NCBI GenBank assembly: GCA_016703335.1
Contig: JADJCG010000009.1
Span: 114,015 to 178,014, forward strand
From: Caulobacteraceae bacterium
Lineage (GTDB): Bacteria; Pseudomonadota; Alphaproteobacteria; Caulobacterales; Aquidulcibacteraceae
Reading direction: 5' to 3'
Length of the DNA stretch: 64,000 bases
Position numbers and translations under genes: made by a program. This document shows positions 46,596 to 56,177 of the stretch, piece after piece (the first letter of the stretch is position 1; every line of letters starts with the position of its first letter). The notes under the pieces were generated by a model. It was not told the origin of the DNA and did not search any database. It was given only the letters and a program-made list of their open reading frames with translations.

Positions 46596-47588
46596 CCGAA
46601 AGCTCCCGCACTTTTCCGCTTGGTGAAATGGCGCAGGCCGTGTTCGGCCCGCTGCATCGTCACGTCGCGCAAATACAGGAAGGGTTCCGAGATCCGAGCG
46701 CGCCGCGTGGCGCGCCCGCGTACCGGCTGACGTTTGACGCGCAGGGCGACAAGATCATCGCCCGCGCCGGTCCAGGCGTGACCGACGCGGATTTCGTTCG
46801 TGCGCAGCGCATCATCGATGCACTGATCGATCAGGCGCGCCGCAAAGGCCGCGTCCGCGAAGGCGAAGTGCTGGCCGCGATCGCGTTTTCCGAGGGCGAG
46901 CAGATCCAACACGCCGATGCAGCTGCCGCAGCTCGGCGGCCTCACGCTGCGCACGCCGCGCCAAGTGCACTACGTCGAGGCGCTGCGCGATGAGAGCATC
47001 GATCTGATCTTTGGGGTTGGTCCCGCTGGCACCGGCAAGACCTTCCTTGCGGTCGCCGCCGCGGTTGAGGCGCTGAAGCAGGAGCGCGTCGATAAGATTA
47101 TCGTCACGCGCCCCGCCGTCGAAGCGGGGGAGAAGCTTGGCTATCTGCCTGGCGATCTCGCCGAAAAAGTGGATCCCTATCTGCAACCGATCTGGGACGC
47201 TTTTCGTTCTCAGATGAGCGAGGGCGATCTGAAGGCGCGGCGCGAACGTCGCGTGATCGAAATTGCGCCGCTTGCGTTCATGCGCGGCCGCACACTCTCA
47301 AACGCGTTCGTGATCGTCGACGAAGCGCAGAACGCAACAGTGTTGCAAATGAAGATGACGCTGACGCGCCTCGGCGAAGGCTCGCGCATGGTGGTCACCG
47401 GCGATCCATCACAGATCGACCTCGTGCGTCCGGATCAGTCAGGCTTATCGCACGCGATCTCGATCCTTGAGGATGTGCCTGGCGTCGAAGTCATCCGCTT
47501 CGCCACGCAGGACGTCGTTCGTCACAGGCTCGTCGCACATATCGTCGAAGCGTATCACCGCGATGAGGGAGCACGCGGTGGAAGCTAG
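46592..47588 (+). CDS. phoH: PhoH-family ATPase (YbeZ-like), frame-broken here
   Basis: RNA-linked P-loop ATPase that works with YbeY. N-terminal part (MTESSRTFPLGEMAQAVFGPLHRHVAQI) and the ATPase (GGLTLRTPRQVHYVEAL, Walker A GVGPAGTGKTFLA, Walker B FVIVDEAQNAT) are in different frames. They join near 46908, where two lost A residues would give IQNTPMQLPQLGGL. About 332 residues after repair. Sits in the conserved miaB-phoH-ybeY-corC-lnt order. Confidence 0.95.
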
Positions 47589-48024
47589 TCTTGAAGTCGA
47601 TATCTTGGTGAATTCGCAGCTCTGGAAAGGGCAGGAAGATCTGCTCTCAAATGCGCTCGCTGCAGCGGCGCAGAAGATGGGCAAATCAGGCAGCGTTTCG
47701 CTGCTGCTTGGCGACGATGCCGCGATCGCCGAACTCAATCAGCAATTCCGCAACAAGGCCGGGCCGACCAATGTTCTCTCGTTTCCGCCCGCACCCGGCG
47801 CGGAGCCCGGCTTCCTTGGTGACATTGCACTGGCGGCGGAAACCATTGTGGAACAAGCACAATTTCAAGGTAAACGGTTCGAACATCACGCCGCTCATCT
47901 TGTCGTGCACGGATTTTTGCACCTGATAGGCTATGATCACGAGAAACCGGCCGACGCCGAGGTGATGGAAGCGCGAGAGCGCGAAATCCTCACTTCGCTT
48001 GGGATAGAAGATCCCTACGCGTGA
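47578..48024 (+). CDS. ybeY: rRNA maturation endonuclease YbeY
   Basis: 148 residues. The zinc-binding HLVVHGFLHLIGYDH (H-x3-H-x5-H spacing) is diagnostic, and NKAGPTNVLSFPP is the conserved upstream block. GAGGGAG lies 6 bases ahead of the GTG at 47578, which decides it over the ATG at 47563. Overlaps the 3' end of phoH by 11 bp. Needed for 16S rRNA 3' end processing and ribosome quality control. Confidence 0.95.
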   Translation: MEASLEVDILVNSQLWKGQEDLLSNALAAAAQKMGKSGSVSLLLGDDAAIAELNQQFRNKAGPTNVLSFPPAPGAEPGFLGDIALAAETIVEQAQFQGKRFEHHAAHLVVHGFLHLIGYDHEKPADAEVMEAREREILTSLGIEDPYA

Positions 48025-48054
48025 GCGCTGCAACGGAGTGCGACACACACCATT

Positions 48055-49005
48055 ATGGTTGAGACAACCAACGAAGACCCGCCCTCGCGAAGACGCGCGG
48101 GCCTGCTGCAACGATGGACGCGCATCTTCACGCGCGGAAAGCTAGGGTCCGCAGAAGCCGTCGAAGAAGCGCTCCGCGAGCGTGAGGAAAACGGCGGCAT
48201 TGAAATGGCGCACAAGGACTTGATCCTGCGCGCCGCACACTTCGATCAGCTCAAAGTCGCAGACGTCATGCGCGCGCGCGCGGAGATCGTCGCCATCGAA
48301 GCGAGCGCAACCTTAGGGGAGGCGGCGCGCGTTTTCTCCGAGAGCCAGCATTCGCGTTTGCCGATCTACGGCGAAACGCTCGATGATCCGCAAGGCTTCA
48401 TCCACGTGCGCGATGTACTCGCACAACTCGCACCGAATGAGCAGGGCGTAGCGCTCGCGCAGTTTGAAGATACTGCGCTGGCGCGGATCAAGCGCGAGAT
48501 TTTGTTCGTGCCGCAATCGATGACGCTGGCGCGGCTCTTTCTGCGCATGCAATCGAGCCGCATTCACCTGGCGCTTGTCGTTGACGAGTATGGCGGCACA
48601 GACGGCCTTGTCTCGATGGAAGATCTGGTCGAGCAAATCGTCGGCGCCATCGATGACGAACACGACGTCGATTCCGTGCTCGTGCTTGAGCGCGCCAACG
48701 GCGCATTCGAAGCCGATGGCCGCGCCTCCATCACAGAGCTGGAAGAAAAGCTCGGCAAGAGCCTTGCGATTCCAGATCACGAGGATGAGTTTGATACCGC
48801 TGCGGGTCTCGCCGTCGCGCTCGCCGGGCGCTTGCCGCAGCGCGGAGAAATCTTGCATCACCCTGCAGGCTTCGATGTCGAAATCATCGACGCCGATCCG
48901 CGCCGCGTAAAGCGCATCCGGATCAAGCCCGCAACGGACGGACAGGCTACGGTCGAGCGGTCACACCCGCCGAAAACGCGACGCATCGCGGTCCATGAGT
49001 GTTGA
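48055..49005 (+). CDS. corC: CBS-domain protein, CorC/HlyC family
   Basis: 316 residues. Two CBS domains (about 65-125 and 130-190, including VADVMRARAEIVAIEASATL and LVVDEYGGTDGLVSMEDLVEQIVG), then the CorC_HlyC C-terminal domain. No membrane domain, so the soluble CorC type. Proposed to affect Mg/Co efflux, though the biochemical role is open. The last 20 residues (SHPPKTRRIAVHEC) look atypical and could hide another indel. Confidence 0.9.
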   Translation: MVETTNEDPPSRRRAGLLQRWTRIFTRGKLGSAEAVEEALREREENGGIEMAHKDLILRAAHFDQLKVADVMRARAEIVAIEASATLGEAARVFSESQHSRLPIYGETLDDPQGFIHVRDVLAQLAPNEQGVALAQFEDTALARIKREILFVPQSMTLARLFLRMQSSRIHLALVVDEYGGTDGLVSMEDLVEQIVGAIDDEHDVDSVLVLERANGAFEADGRASITELEEKLGKSLAIPDHEDEFDTAAGLAVALAGRLPQRGEILHHPAGFDVEIIDADPRRVKRIRIKPATDGQATVERSHPPKTRRIAVHEC

Positions 49006-49062
49006 CCCGCGCGGCTGATCGCGCTCCAAACGCCCCTTCGCGTCGAAGATGGGAGTTCTCTT

Positions 49063-50687
49063 TTGAACGCTGAACCAGCAAGCGCCGCGCGCTCGCGCGT
49101 GCACACTTGGTTTGCTGATCGCACGCCGTGGCAGCGCCGTGGCATCGCGGCGGCCGCCGGCGCGATGGCAACGCTTGGCCATGCGCCATTTCAGCTGACG
49201 ATTTTCTTCGTCTTCGCGATCGTGTTGCTCGTTTGGTTGCTGGACGTTTCTGCAACCAAAGACGCCAAGCTCCGCTCGGCGTTCAGCATGGGGTGGTTCT
49301 TCGGCGTTGGTCATCTTGCGACCGGACTCTACTGGGTCGCCGCAGCGTTCAACGTCGATAGCGATGCGTGGGGCCCGATCTGGGGCATTCCGGCAACGCT
49401 CGGGCTTGCCGGCGGTCTCGCGCTGTTCTTCGGCATCGGTGCGCTGTTGGCGATGCTTGCATGGACCAAAGATATCCGCCGCATCGCTGTCTTCGCGGCG
49501 GCGTTCTTCGTGTCCGAATGGTTGCGTGGTCACGCCTTCGGCGGCTTCCCTTGGCTGCTGCCCGCCTACGTCTGGACGCCGGGGGAGCCGATTTCACAAT
49601 TGGCGTCGCTGGTTGGCGCGTACGGTCTGACACTGCTGACGCTGTTCATCGCGGCGACGCCTGCTGCAATCGCTGATGGCGGACAAAGTGCGGGCCGTCG
49701 TTTTGCGCCGGTGCTCGTCGCGGCGCTTGCTATTGGCATGGCGTGGGGGTGGGGCGCGCAACATATTGCGGCGGCGCCGACAGAACCTCCGGGTGCAAGC
49801 CCCATCATCCGCGTTGCGGACTCGGGCCTGGGCCAAGCTGAGAAATGGGAAAACCGGCCCGATCAGGAATGGCGTGTCCTGCAGCGCTATCTCGAAGCAA
49901 GTGGCGAGCCTAGCGATGACAATGCGGACACGATCATCGTCTGGCCCGAGGGCGCCATTCCCGCGATCAATTTCTTTATGCTCGAAAATCCCGACTTCAT
50001 GTCGGTGCTCGGACATGGTCTCGGTGATCGCGTTCTCATCACTGGGCTGACCCGCCGCGAAGCGCGCGTCAACGATGTCGCGTACTTCAATTCGGCTGCG
50101 GTCATTGACGGTGTGAATGGCGAGCCGCGCGTCAGTCAGACTTACGACAAGAACCATTTGGTGCCGTTCGGCGAGTACATCCCGCTCTGGAATCTAGTCA
50201 GCAGCTTGAACATCGCGCCGTTGCAGCGGATCGGCGCTGGCTTTGAAGCAGGTGCGCCGCCGACGCGGCTCGTGGTGCCCGGGGCGCCGCCTGCGGTTGT
50301 ACTGATCTGCTACGAGGCGATTTTCCCCGGGCATGGTGCCGCATGGTGACGGCCGGCCCGGCTGGATCGTCATGGTCACCAACGATGCCTGGTTCGGTGG
50401 CGGTTCAGGTCCGTACCAACACTACGCGATGGCCCGGTATCGGGCGATCGAAGAGGGGCTGCCGGTGGCACGCGCTGCATCGGGGAATTTCGGCAATCAT
50501 GGACGCCTACGGGAGGCAGATTGCTGCAACCACTGCGCGAGTAGCGTATGCGGAAGCGCAACTCCCACCTGCGGTCTCAGAGACCCCATACGCCCGGTGG
50601 GGTAGTATAGTGCTGTTCGTATTATTTATATTGATCGCGGCTTTGCGGTTCTTACCCGCCGGAAAGAGCGGGCCGGGAGGGTTCTAA
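49063..50687 (+). CDS. lnt: apolipoprotein N-acyltransferase, frame-broken here
   Basis: Final step of lipoprotein maturation in the inner membrane. Six hydrophobic segments in the N-terminal half, then the nitrilase-like domain with catalytic Glu in VWPEGAIP, Lys in YDKNHLVPFGEYIPL and Cys in LICYEAIFPG. Frame breaks near 50332 (to MVPHGDGRPGWIVMVTNDAWFG) and 50488 (extra A; to ISAIMDAYGRQIAATTARV), then a last membrane helix. The TTG at 49063 with GGGAG 8 bases upstream is the best start; the nearby ATG at 49050 stops at once. About 541 residues after repair. Confidence 0.94.
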
Positions 50688-50690
50688 GCA

Positions 50691-51091
50691 ATGAACGACG
50701 AACGCGCCGCCAACGCGATCGACAGAAAGGTCGGTCAAAAGGTGCGCACGCGACGCCTGGAAATCGGCATGAGCCAAGAACGGCTCGCAGAACTGCTCGG
50801 CGTGACCTTCCAGCAGGTCCAAAAGTACGAAAAGGGCGTCAACCGGATCGCTGTTAGCCGGCTTTGGGATATCTCCGTCGCGCTCGAATTGCCGGTCGGC
50901 CGTTTCTTCGAGGGCCTGGCCACCGCACGCGGCGTCGCTGAACCGCGCCAAGAGTTCGTCGACGACGCGCTGGCGACGCCAGAGGGCGCCCAGCTGATGG
51001 CGCTGTTCGGCTCGATCAAGAGCCACAAGGTCCGTCGCAAGGTCCTGGACCTGGTCCGCACCCTGACGAGGACGATAGCGGCAAGCGCTAA
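50691..51091 (+). CDS. XRE-family regulator upstream of metK, 3' end frame-broken here
   Basis: About 133 residues. Helix-turn-helix in GQKVRTRRLEIGMSQERLAELLGVTFQQVQKYEKGVNRI, then a C-terminal part ending SHKVRRKVLDLVRTLT. The literal frame runs on into metK as junk. Adding one G near 51070 (ACGGAGGAC) gives EDDSGKR and a stop at 51089-51091, which I take as the true end. The lnt-xre-metK order is conserved in alphaproteobacteria; the regulator's targets are not known to me. Confidence 0.9.
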
Positions 51092-51125
51092 ACGCCCGCG
51101 ACGATTGGGAAATTGCGTCCTTTGT

Positions 51126-51156
51126 CGGTTCTCCCTAAGAGAGCCGCTTCGTTTTT
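51126..51156 (+). terminator. terminator or attenuator hairpin upstream of metK
   Basis: CGGTTCTC-CCTAA-GAGAGCCG (51126-51146) forms an 8 bp stem with one G-U pair, followed by CTTCG and five T residues (51152-51156). It lies between the xre stop and the metK start (51178), so it may end xre transcripts or control entry into metK. It does not match a SAM riboswitch that I know. Confidence 0.55.
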
Positions 51157-51177
51157 ACCGTTCCGCCGGAGAATCCC

Positions 51178-52398
51178 GTGGCGCGCAGCAATTACGTCTT
51201 CACCAGCGAAAGCGTGTCCGAAGGGCACCCGGACAAGGTCGCGGACCGCATCTCCGACACCGTGGTGGATGCGTTTATCGCGGCCGACCCCGAAGCCCGC
51301 GTCGCCTGCGAAACCATGGTGACGACGAACCGAATCATTCTCGCTGGCGAAGTGCGCGCCGGGAAGCCGGGCAACGACAAGGCGCAGAACAAGGCCTTTA
51401 CAAAAGACATCATCGCTTCGCTGCAGCCGAAGGTGCGCGCCGCGGTGAAGGACATCGGCTACGCGCAGAAGGGCTTCCACTGGGAGAAGGCGAAGTACGC
51501 CTGCTATCTGCACGGCCAATCCGCGCACATCGCCCAAGGCGTCGACTCGTCGGCGAAGAAGGACGAAGGCGCCGGCGACCAAGGCATCATGTTTGGCTAC
51601 GCCTGCAACGAAACGCCCGAGCAAATGCCGGCGACGCTGCAATACTCGCACAACATCCTGAAGCGCCTCGCCGAGATGCGTCACAGCGGTGAGCGTCCTG
51701 AACTTGAGCCGGACGCGAAGAGCCAAGTCACGCTGCGTTACGAGAACGGCAAGCCAGTTGAAGTCGTTGCCGTCGTTGTCAGCCATCAGCACGGCAAGAA
51801 GATCGGCGACAAGAATTACAGCCAAGCGCGCTTCGCCGAACTGGTGAAGCCGATCGCGGCGTCGGTTTTCCCGGAAGGCCTGATCGACAAGAAGACCAAG
51901 TGGCACATCAACCCGACCGGCAAGTTCGAGATCGGCGGCCCCGACGGCGATAGCGGCCTCACCGGCCGCAAGATCATCGTCGACACCTACGGCGGCGCGG
52001 CCCCGCACGGCGGCGGCGCGTTCTCGGGCAAAGACCCAACGAAGGTTGACCGCTCAGCCGCTTATGCCTGCCGCTATCTTGCGAAAAACGTCGTCGCTGC
52101 GGGCCTTGCCGAGCGCTGCACGATCCAGATCAGCTACGCCATCGGCGTTGCGGTCCCGACAAGCTTCTACGTCGATCTCCACGGCGCCGACACGATCGAT
52201 CCGGCCATTCTCGAAGCAAAGCTTCCGGAAATGATCGGCGGCGCGACGCCGCGCGCGATCCGCAACCATTTGAAGCTCAATCGGCCGATCTACGCGCGCA
52301 CCGCGGCTTACGGCCACTTTGGCCGTCAACCGGACAATGAAGGCGGCTTCACCTGGGAACGCGACGATCTGGTGGCTGACTTGAAGAGCCTCGCCTAA
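51178..52398 (+). CDS. metK: S-adenosylmethionine synthetase
   Basis: Makes SAM from methionine and ATP. 406 residues, unbroken. SESVSEGHPDKVADRISD at the N-terminus, the ATP signature GAGDQGIMFGYAC (about 131-143) and GGGAFSGKDPTKVDRSAAYACRY (about 279-301) are diagnostic. GTG start at 51178 with GGAGAA 6 bases upstream. The neighbouring methyltransferase is a SAM user. A hairpin with a T-run lies 22 bp before the start. Confidence 0.98.
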   Translation: MARSNYVFTSESVSEGHPDKVADRISDTVVDAFIAADPEARVACETMVTTNRIILAGEVRAGKPGNDKAQNKAFTKDIIASLQPKVRAAVKDIGYAQKGFHWEKAKYACYLHGQSAHIAQGVDSSAKKDEGAGDQGIMFGYACNETPEQMPATLQYSHNILKRLAEMRHSGERPELEPDAKSQVTLRYENGKPVEVVAVVVSHQHGKKIGDKNYSQARFAELVKPIAASVFPEGLIDKKTKWHINPTGKFEIGGPDGDSGLTGRKIIVDTYGGAAPHGGGAFSGKDPTKVDRSAAYACRYLAKNVVAAGLAERCTIQISYAIGVAVPTSFYVDLHGADTIDPAILEAKLPEMIGGATPRAIRNHLKLNRPIYARTAAYGHFGRQPDNEGGFTWERDDLVADLKSLA

Positions 52399-52409
52399 GT
52401 TATGGAGGC

Positions 52410-53078
52410 ATGTCCTCCTCACTTGGCCTCACGCCCGAAATCGTCCGCTACCTCGCGCACGTAAATCCGCCTGAACATCCCGCGCTGACGCGTTGCCGCG
52501 AAGAAACGGCTCGCATGCCCAATGCGATGATGCAGATCAGCGCCGAGCAGGGCGCGTTCATGCAAGTGCTCGCGCGCATGCTGAACGCCAAGCGCGCGTT
52601 CGAGATCGGCGTCTTCACGGGCTATTCGTCAACGGCGGTCGCGCTGGCGATGAAGGAGCTGAACCCCGGCGCGCGCTTGCTCGCCTGCGATATCTCCGAA
52701 GATTACACGACGAAGGCGCGCGATTATTGGCGCGAAGCGCAAGTCGACGACATCATCGAACTCGTCATCGCGCCGGCAACGCAAACGCTCGATGCGCGCA
52801 TCGCGGCGGGGGAGGCGGGCCAGCATGATCTCGGCTTCATCGACGCGGATAAGACGGGCTACGATTCTTACTACGAACGCGGGCTGCAGCTTCTCCGCAA
52901 AGGCGGCGTGATGTTGTTCGATAATGTGCTGTGGTCCGGCCGCGTCGTGGATCCCGCGGACACCTCCGCAGATACCTCCGCGCTGCGGGCTTTGGCGCAA
53001 AAAGCGAAGTTCGACGCCCGTGTCCACGCCGCCATGACCAATATCGGCGACGGGCTGTTGATCTGCGTCAAACGCTGA
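52410..53078 (+). CDS. class I SAM-dependent O-methyltransferase
   Basis: 222 residues. Caffeoyl-CoA/catechol O-methyltransferase type: FEIGVFTGYSSTAVALAM (SAM loop, about 69-86), LLACDISEDYTTKARDYW, DLGFIDADKTGYDSYYERGLQLLRKGGVMLFDNVLWSGRV with the metal-binding Asp residues. The acceptor is unknown. Starts 11 bp after metK, so probably in its transcript; where trmB often follows metK in relatives, this gene is found instead. Confidence 0.9.
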   Translation: MSSSLGLTPEIVRYLAHVNPPEHPALTRCREETARMPNAMMQISAEQGAFMQVLARMLNAKRAFEIGVFTGYSSTAVALAMKELNPGARLLACDISEDYTTKARDYWREAQVDDIIELVIAPATQTLDARIAAGEAGQHDLGFIDADKTGYDSYYERGLQLLRKGGVMLFDNVLWSGRVVDPADTSADTSALRALAQKAKFDARVHAAMTNIGDGLLICVKR

Positions 53079-53124
53079 CGCATCTGTTTTCCCGTTCAGA
53101 CGCATCAAGGCGGCGGGAGACATC

Positions 53125-54639
53125 ATGATGCTTAGAATTCTGATCGCGGTTGCCGCCGCTTGCGCTGCACTCACGGGCGCCGCCTTCGCACAAGACCAGC
53201 AACCCCCCGCGCTGCCGGCCACGCCGCAAGCATGGCGCGCCGCTGCCGAAGCTGATCTCGAAGCGCTGTGGATGTATATTCGCGAAGACACGCCTGTGGC
53301 GATCGATAGCGAAAACCCTCGCATGCAACGTTGGTTCGATCGAGGTTACCGCGAAGCGCGCAGCCGCGCCCGCCGGGCGAACGATCAAGCCAGCTATTTC
53401 TACGCGCTCGCCGCTTACACAAATGGCTTCCAGGATCCGCATCTCAATCTTCAGCCCGTTGTGCCGCTCTCCGTCGCGCGTTGGCCCGGCTTCATCACCA
53501 CCGCGCGGGGCGAGGACACAATCGTCGCCTCCAATTACGGCGCGGAGGGCCCAGCGCCGGAGAATGGCGCACGTTTGATCAGCTGCGACGGCGAAACCCC
53601 GGCGCGCTTGCGTGAGCGCGCGGTTTTCCCGTTCACACTCAATCCGCAAATCCTCCGCGATCGGCGCGTTGCCCATACGCGACTCTTTCTTGATCGCGGC
53701 AATCCGTTCGCACCGCCGCCGCGCCGCTGCGTGTTCGAGCAAGACGGAGCGCGCAGTACGTTCGATCTTACTTGGCGGGATGTGCCAGGCGATGATTTCT
53801 GGACACGCTACAACATCGCCACCACCGGCCCCGGCGCGCAGTTCGGCGTCTCGACGCCTGAGGAGGGCCTCACATGGATCGGCGTGCCGACCTTCGACAA
53901 CAGCTCCAGCGAGCAGCTCCGCGCGCTTGTCGATCAGATTAAAGCTAGCGCCGCGCCGATCCGCGCCGGTCATGCGATCATCATTGATGTGCGCGGCAAC
54001 GGCGGCGGCAATTCCGAATGGGGTGCGGAAATCGCGCGCGCCGTTTGGGGGGATGAGGTGATCAGCGCCATCCCGGAATCAAACCCGGGCGGTGCAACCG
54101 ATTGGCGCGTGTCGCAGCGCAATCTGGACTATATCAATAGCTTCGCGCCGCAGCTTATTCAGCAGTTCGGCGAAGACTCTGCCGTAGCCGTGTGGATACG
54201 GCAGTCGCAGCAAGGATTCGCGACGGCGCTCGCAAGCGGGCAGCCAATCTGGCGCGAACGCGACGCCGGAGAGACCGGTCCGATCCCGCAAGGCGGTGGC
54301 TACACGCAACGCCGTCCGCAAGGCGCCTCTCCGATCCCGGCGCACGTCTACATGCTGTCGAACGGCACGTGCGCGAGCGCGTGCTTGGATTTCGCCGATA
54401 TCGTCATGCACATTCCTGGAACGCAGCTCATTGGCATGGATACCGCTGGTGATGGCCTGCTGATGGAGATACGCGATCAAACGCTGCCGTCGGGCCTCGC
54501 GCGTGTAAACCTGCCGCTCAAAGTCTATCGCGGTCGCGCACGCGGTGCGCTCGAAGCGTATCACGCGGACATTGCCTACGACGGCGTGTGGGACGATCTC
54601 GCCGTGCGGAATTGGGCGATCGAAGTCGCGCAGCGATGA
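53125..54639 (+). CDS. exported S41-like peptidase/protein
   Basis: 504 residues. Signal peptide MMLRILIAVAAACAALTGAAFA. The tail-specific-protease core is visible as AIIIDVRGNGGGNSEWG (about 287-303) and VYMLSNGTCASACLDFADIV (about 410-429), where Ser in CASAC occupies the usual nucleophile position. The Lys of the Ser/Lys dyad cannot be placed with confidence, so activity is uncertain. Overlaps the next gene by ATGA. Confidence 0.8.
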   Translation: MMLRILIAVAAACAALTGAAFAQDQQPPALPATPQAWRAAAEADLEALWMYIREDTPVAIDSENPRMQRWFDRGYREARSRARRANDQASYFYALAAYTNGFQDPHLNLQPVVPLSVARWPGFITTARGEDTIVASNYGAEGPAPENGARLISCDGETPARLRERAVFPFTLNPQILRDRRVAHTRLFLDRGNPFAPPPRRCVFEQDGARSTFDLTWRDVPGDDFWTRYNIATTGPGAQFGVSTPEEGLTWIGVPTFDNSSSEQLRALVDQIKASAAPIRAGHAIIIDVRGNGGGNSEWGAEIARAVWGDEVISAIPESNPGGATDWRVSQRNLDYINSFAPQLIQQFGEDSAVAVWIRQSQQGFATALASGQPIWRERDAGETGPIPQGGGYTQRRPQGASPIPAHVYMLSNGTCASACLDFADIVMHIPGTQLIGMDTAGDGLLMEIRDQTLPSGLARVNLPLKVYRGRARGALEAYHADIAYDGVWDDLAVRNWAIEVAQR

Positions 54640-55061
54640 TAGGGACGCACAGCGTGGCGAACCGCATCCTCGGCATTGTGCTCATCGTCGGCGCTGCCGT
54701 GACCGCGCTCTATTGGTGGAGCTATTTCAACGCTGGCGACGTGATGGTCAGCCAAGAGCGTTGGTACACCGCGTTCGAAGATGCATTCCCTTTCGCCGAT
54801 GGCTGGATGGCGCTTTGTATGGCGGGCGCGGGCGTTGGCCTCATTCAGAACCGCGCATGGGGCCCGCCGCTTGGACTGCTCGCAGGCTCGGCGCTCATCT
54901 TCCTCACGGCGATGGATGTCACATTCAATATCCAGAACAACCTCTATCCGCTCGCCGCCAGCAACGAGGCTATGAAGGCCGAGATCGCCATCAACATCGC
55001 CACAGGCATGCTTGGCGCGTGGACAATCGCCGCCTGCTGGCCGCGTTACAGACAAGGTTGA
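54636..55061 (+). CDS. hypothetical four-helix membrane protein
   Basis: 141 residues with four hydrophobic segments (about 9-27, 48-65, 72-92, 112-132). WWSYFNAGDVMVSQERWYTAFEDAFPFADGWMALCMAGAGVGLIQNRAWG lies between them. No family recognised. Starts at the ATGA overlap with the S41-like gene, so the two are coupled. Confidence 0.7.
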   Translation: MIGTHSVANRILGIVLIVGAAVTALYWWSYFNAGDVMVSQERWYTAFEDAFPFADGWMALCMAGAGVGLIQNRAWGPPLGLLAGSALIFLTAMDVTFNIQNNLYPLAASNEAMKAEIAINIATGMLGAWTIAACWPRYRQG

Positions 55062-55075
55062 ACCGCCGCATTGCG

Positions 55076-55094
55076 CCTGCCTGCGGGCAGGTTT
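55076..55094 (+). terminator. hairpin upstream of mdh
   Basis: CCTGCC-TGCG-GGCAGG (55076-55091) is a perfect 6 bp stem with a 4-base loop, followed by TTT. It lies 15 bp after the membrane protein stop and 50 bp before the mdh start. Weak terminator or a mRNA end-stabilising stem. Confidence 0.4.
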
Positions 55095-55140
55095 AGACGG
55101 GCGCCTTCTTTTCCTGAAATCCCTCCCGGAGCAGCCCCAC

Positions 55141-56103
55141 ATGGCCCGCGCAAAAATCGCTCTTATCGGTTCTGGCATGATCGGCGGCACACTCGCCCAC
55201 ATTGCGGCGCGTGAAGAGCTGGGCGATGTGATCCTGTTCGACGTTGTCGAAGGCGTGCCGCAGGGCAAGGCGCTGGATATCGCCGAAGCCTCGCCGGTGT
55301 TCGGCAAGGATAGCGCGCTGAAGGGCGCGAACGATTATGCCGGCATCGCAGGCGCCGATGTGTGCATCGTCACCGCTGGCGTGCCGCGCAAGCCCGGCAT
55401 GAGCCGCGACGATCTTCTCGGCATCAATCTGAAAGTCATGAAGGCGGTGGGCGAGGGCATCGCCGCGCACGCGCCGAACGCGTTCGTTATCGTCGTCACC
55501 AATCCGCTCGACGCGATGGTGTGGGCGCTGCGCCAATTCTCGAAGCTGCCGCACAACAAAGTCGTCGGCATGGCCGGCGTGCTCGACAGCGCGCGCTTCC
55601 GCTACTTCCTCGCCGAAGAGTTCAAGGTCTCGGTTGAAGATGTCTCGGCCTTTGTGCTCGGTGGCCACGGCGACACGATGGTGCCGCTGGTGCGCTACTC
55701 CACCGTCGCCGGCATTCCGCTGCCGGACCTCGTGAAGATGGGTTGGACCAGCCAAGAAAAGCTCGACCAGATCGTGCAACGCACGCGTGATGGCGGCGCG
55801 GAAATCGTCGGCCTGCTGAAGACGGGCTCAGCCTTCTACGCGCCGGCTGAAAGCGCGATTCAGATGGCGAAGAGCTACCTGCGCGACAAGAAGCGCGTCC
55901 TCCCATGCGCCGCCAACCTCAACGGCCAATACGGCCTGAACGACATGTATGTCGGCGTGCCATGCATCATCGGCGCGGGCGGCGTTGAGAAAGTGATCGA
56001 AATCGAACTGACGCTGAACGAACGCGCCATGTTCGATCACAGCGTCGGCGCGGTGAAGGGATTGGTCGATGCGTGCAAGGGCATTGATCCCAGCGTCGGC
56101 TAA
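55141..56103 (+). CDS. mdh: malate dehydrogenase
   Basis: NAD-dependent TCA-cycle enzyme of the LDH-like type found in alphaproteobacteria. 320 residues, unbroken. IALIGSGMIGGTLAHIAA (NAD loop), VTAGVPRKPGMSRDDLLGIN with the substrate-binding Arg residues, VTNPLDAMVWAL and the catalytic His in VLGGHGDTMVPL. In relatives mdh is followed directly by sucC; here seven kb of accessory genes lie between. Confidence 0.98.
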   Translation: MARAKIALIGSGMIGGTLAHIAAREELGDVILFDVVEGVPQGKALDIAEASPVFGKDSALKGANDYAGIAGADVCIVTAGVPRKPGMSRDDLLGINLKVMKAVGEGIAAHAPNAFVIVVTNPLDAMVWALRQFSKLPHNKVVGMAGVLDSARFRYFLAEEFKVSVEDVSAFVLGGHGDTMVPLVRYSTVAGIPLPDLVKMGWTSQEKLDQIVQRTRDGGAEIVGLLKTGSAFYAPAESAIQMAKSYLRDKKRVLPCAANLNGQYGLNDMYVGVPCIIGAGGVEKVIEIELTLNERAMFDHSVGAVKGLVDACKGIDPSVG

Positions 56104-56177
56104 CACGCGATCGCCATTCCAGATTGCGCCGTCGCACGCCTTTGGCTTGCGGCGGCGTTTTCGGTTATGTTGGGCCA

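Noticed and set aside
51092..51177. SAM riboswitch upstream of metK
   Set aside because: The region is too short and lacks the conserved cores I know; only a hairpin with a T-run is visible.
50691..51692. 333-residue reading of the XRE gene extending into metK
   Set aside because: After about residue 127 the sequence is out-of-frame metK; a one-base repair gives a normal stop at 51091.
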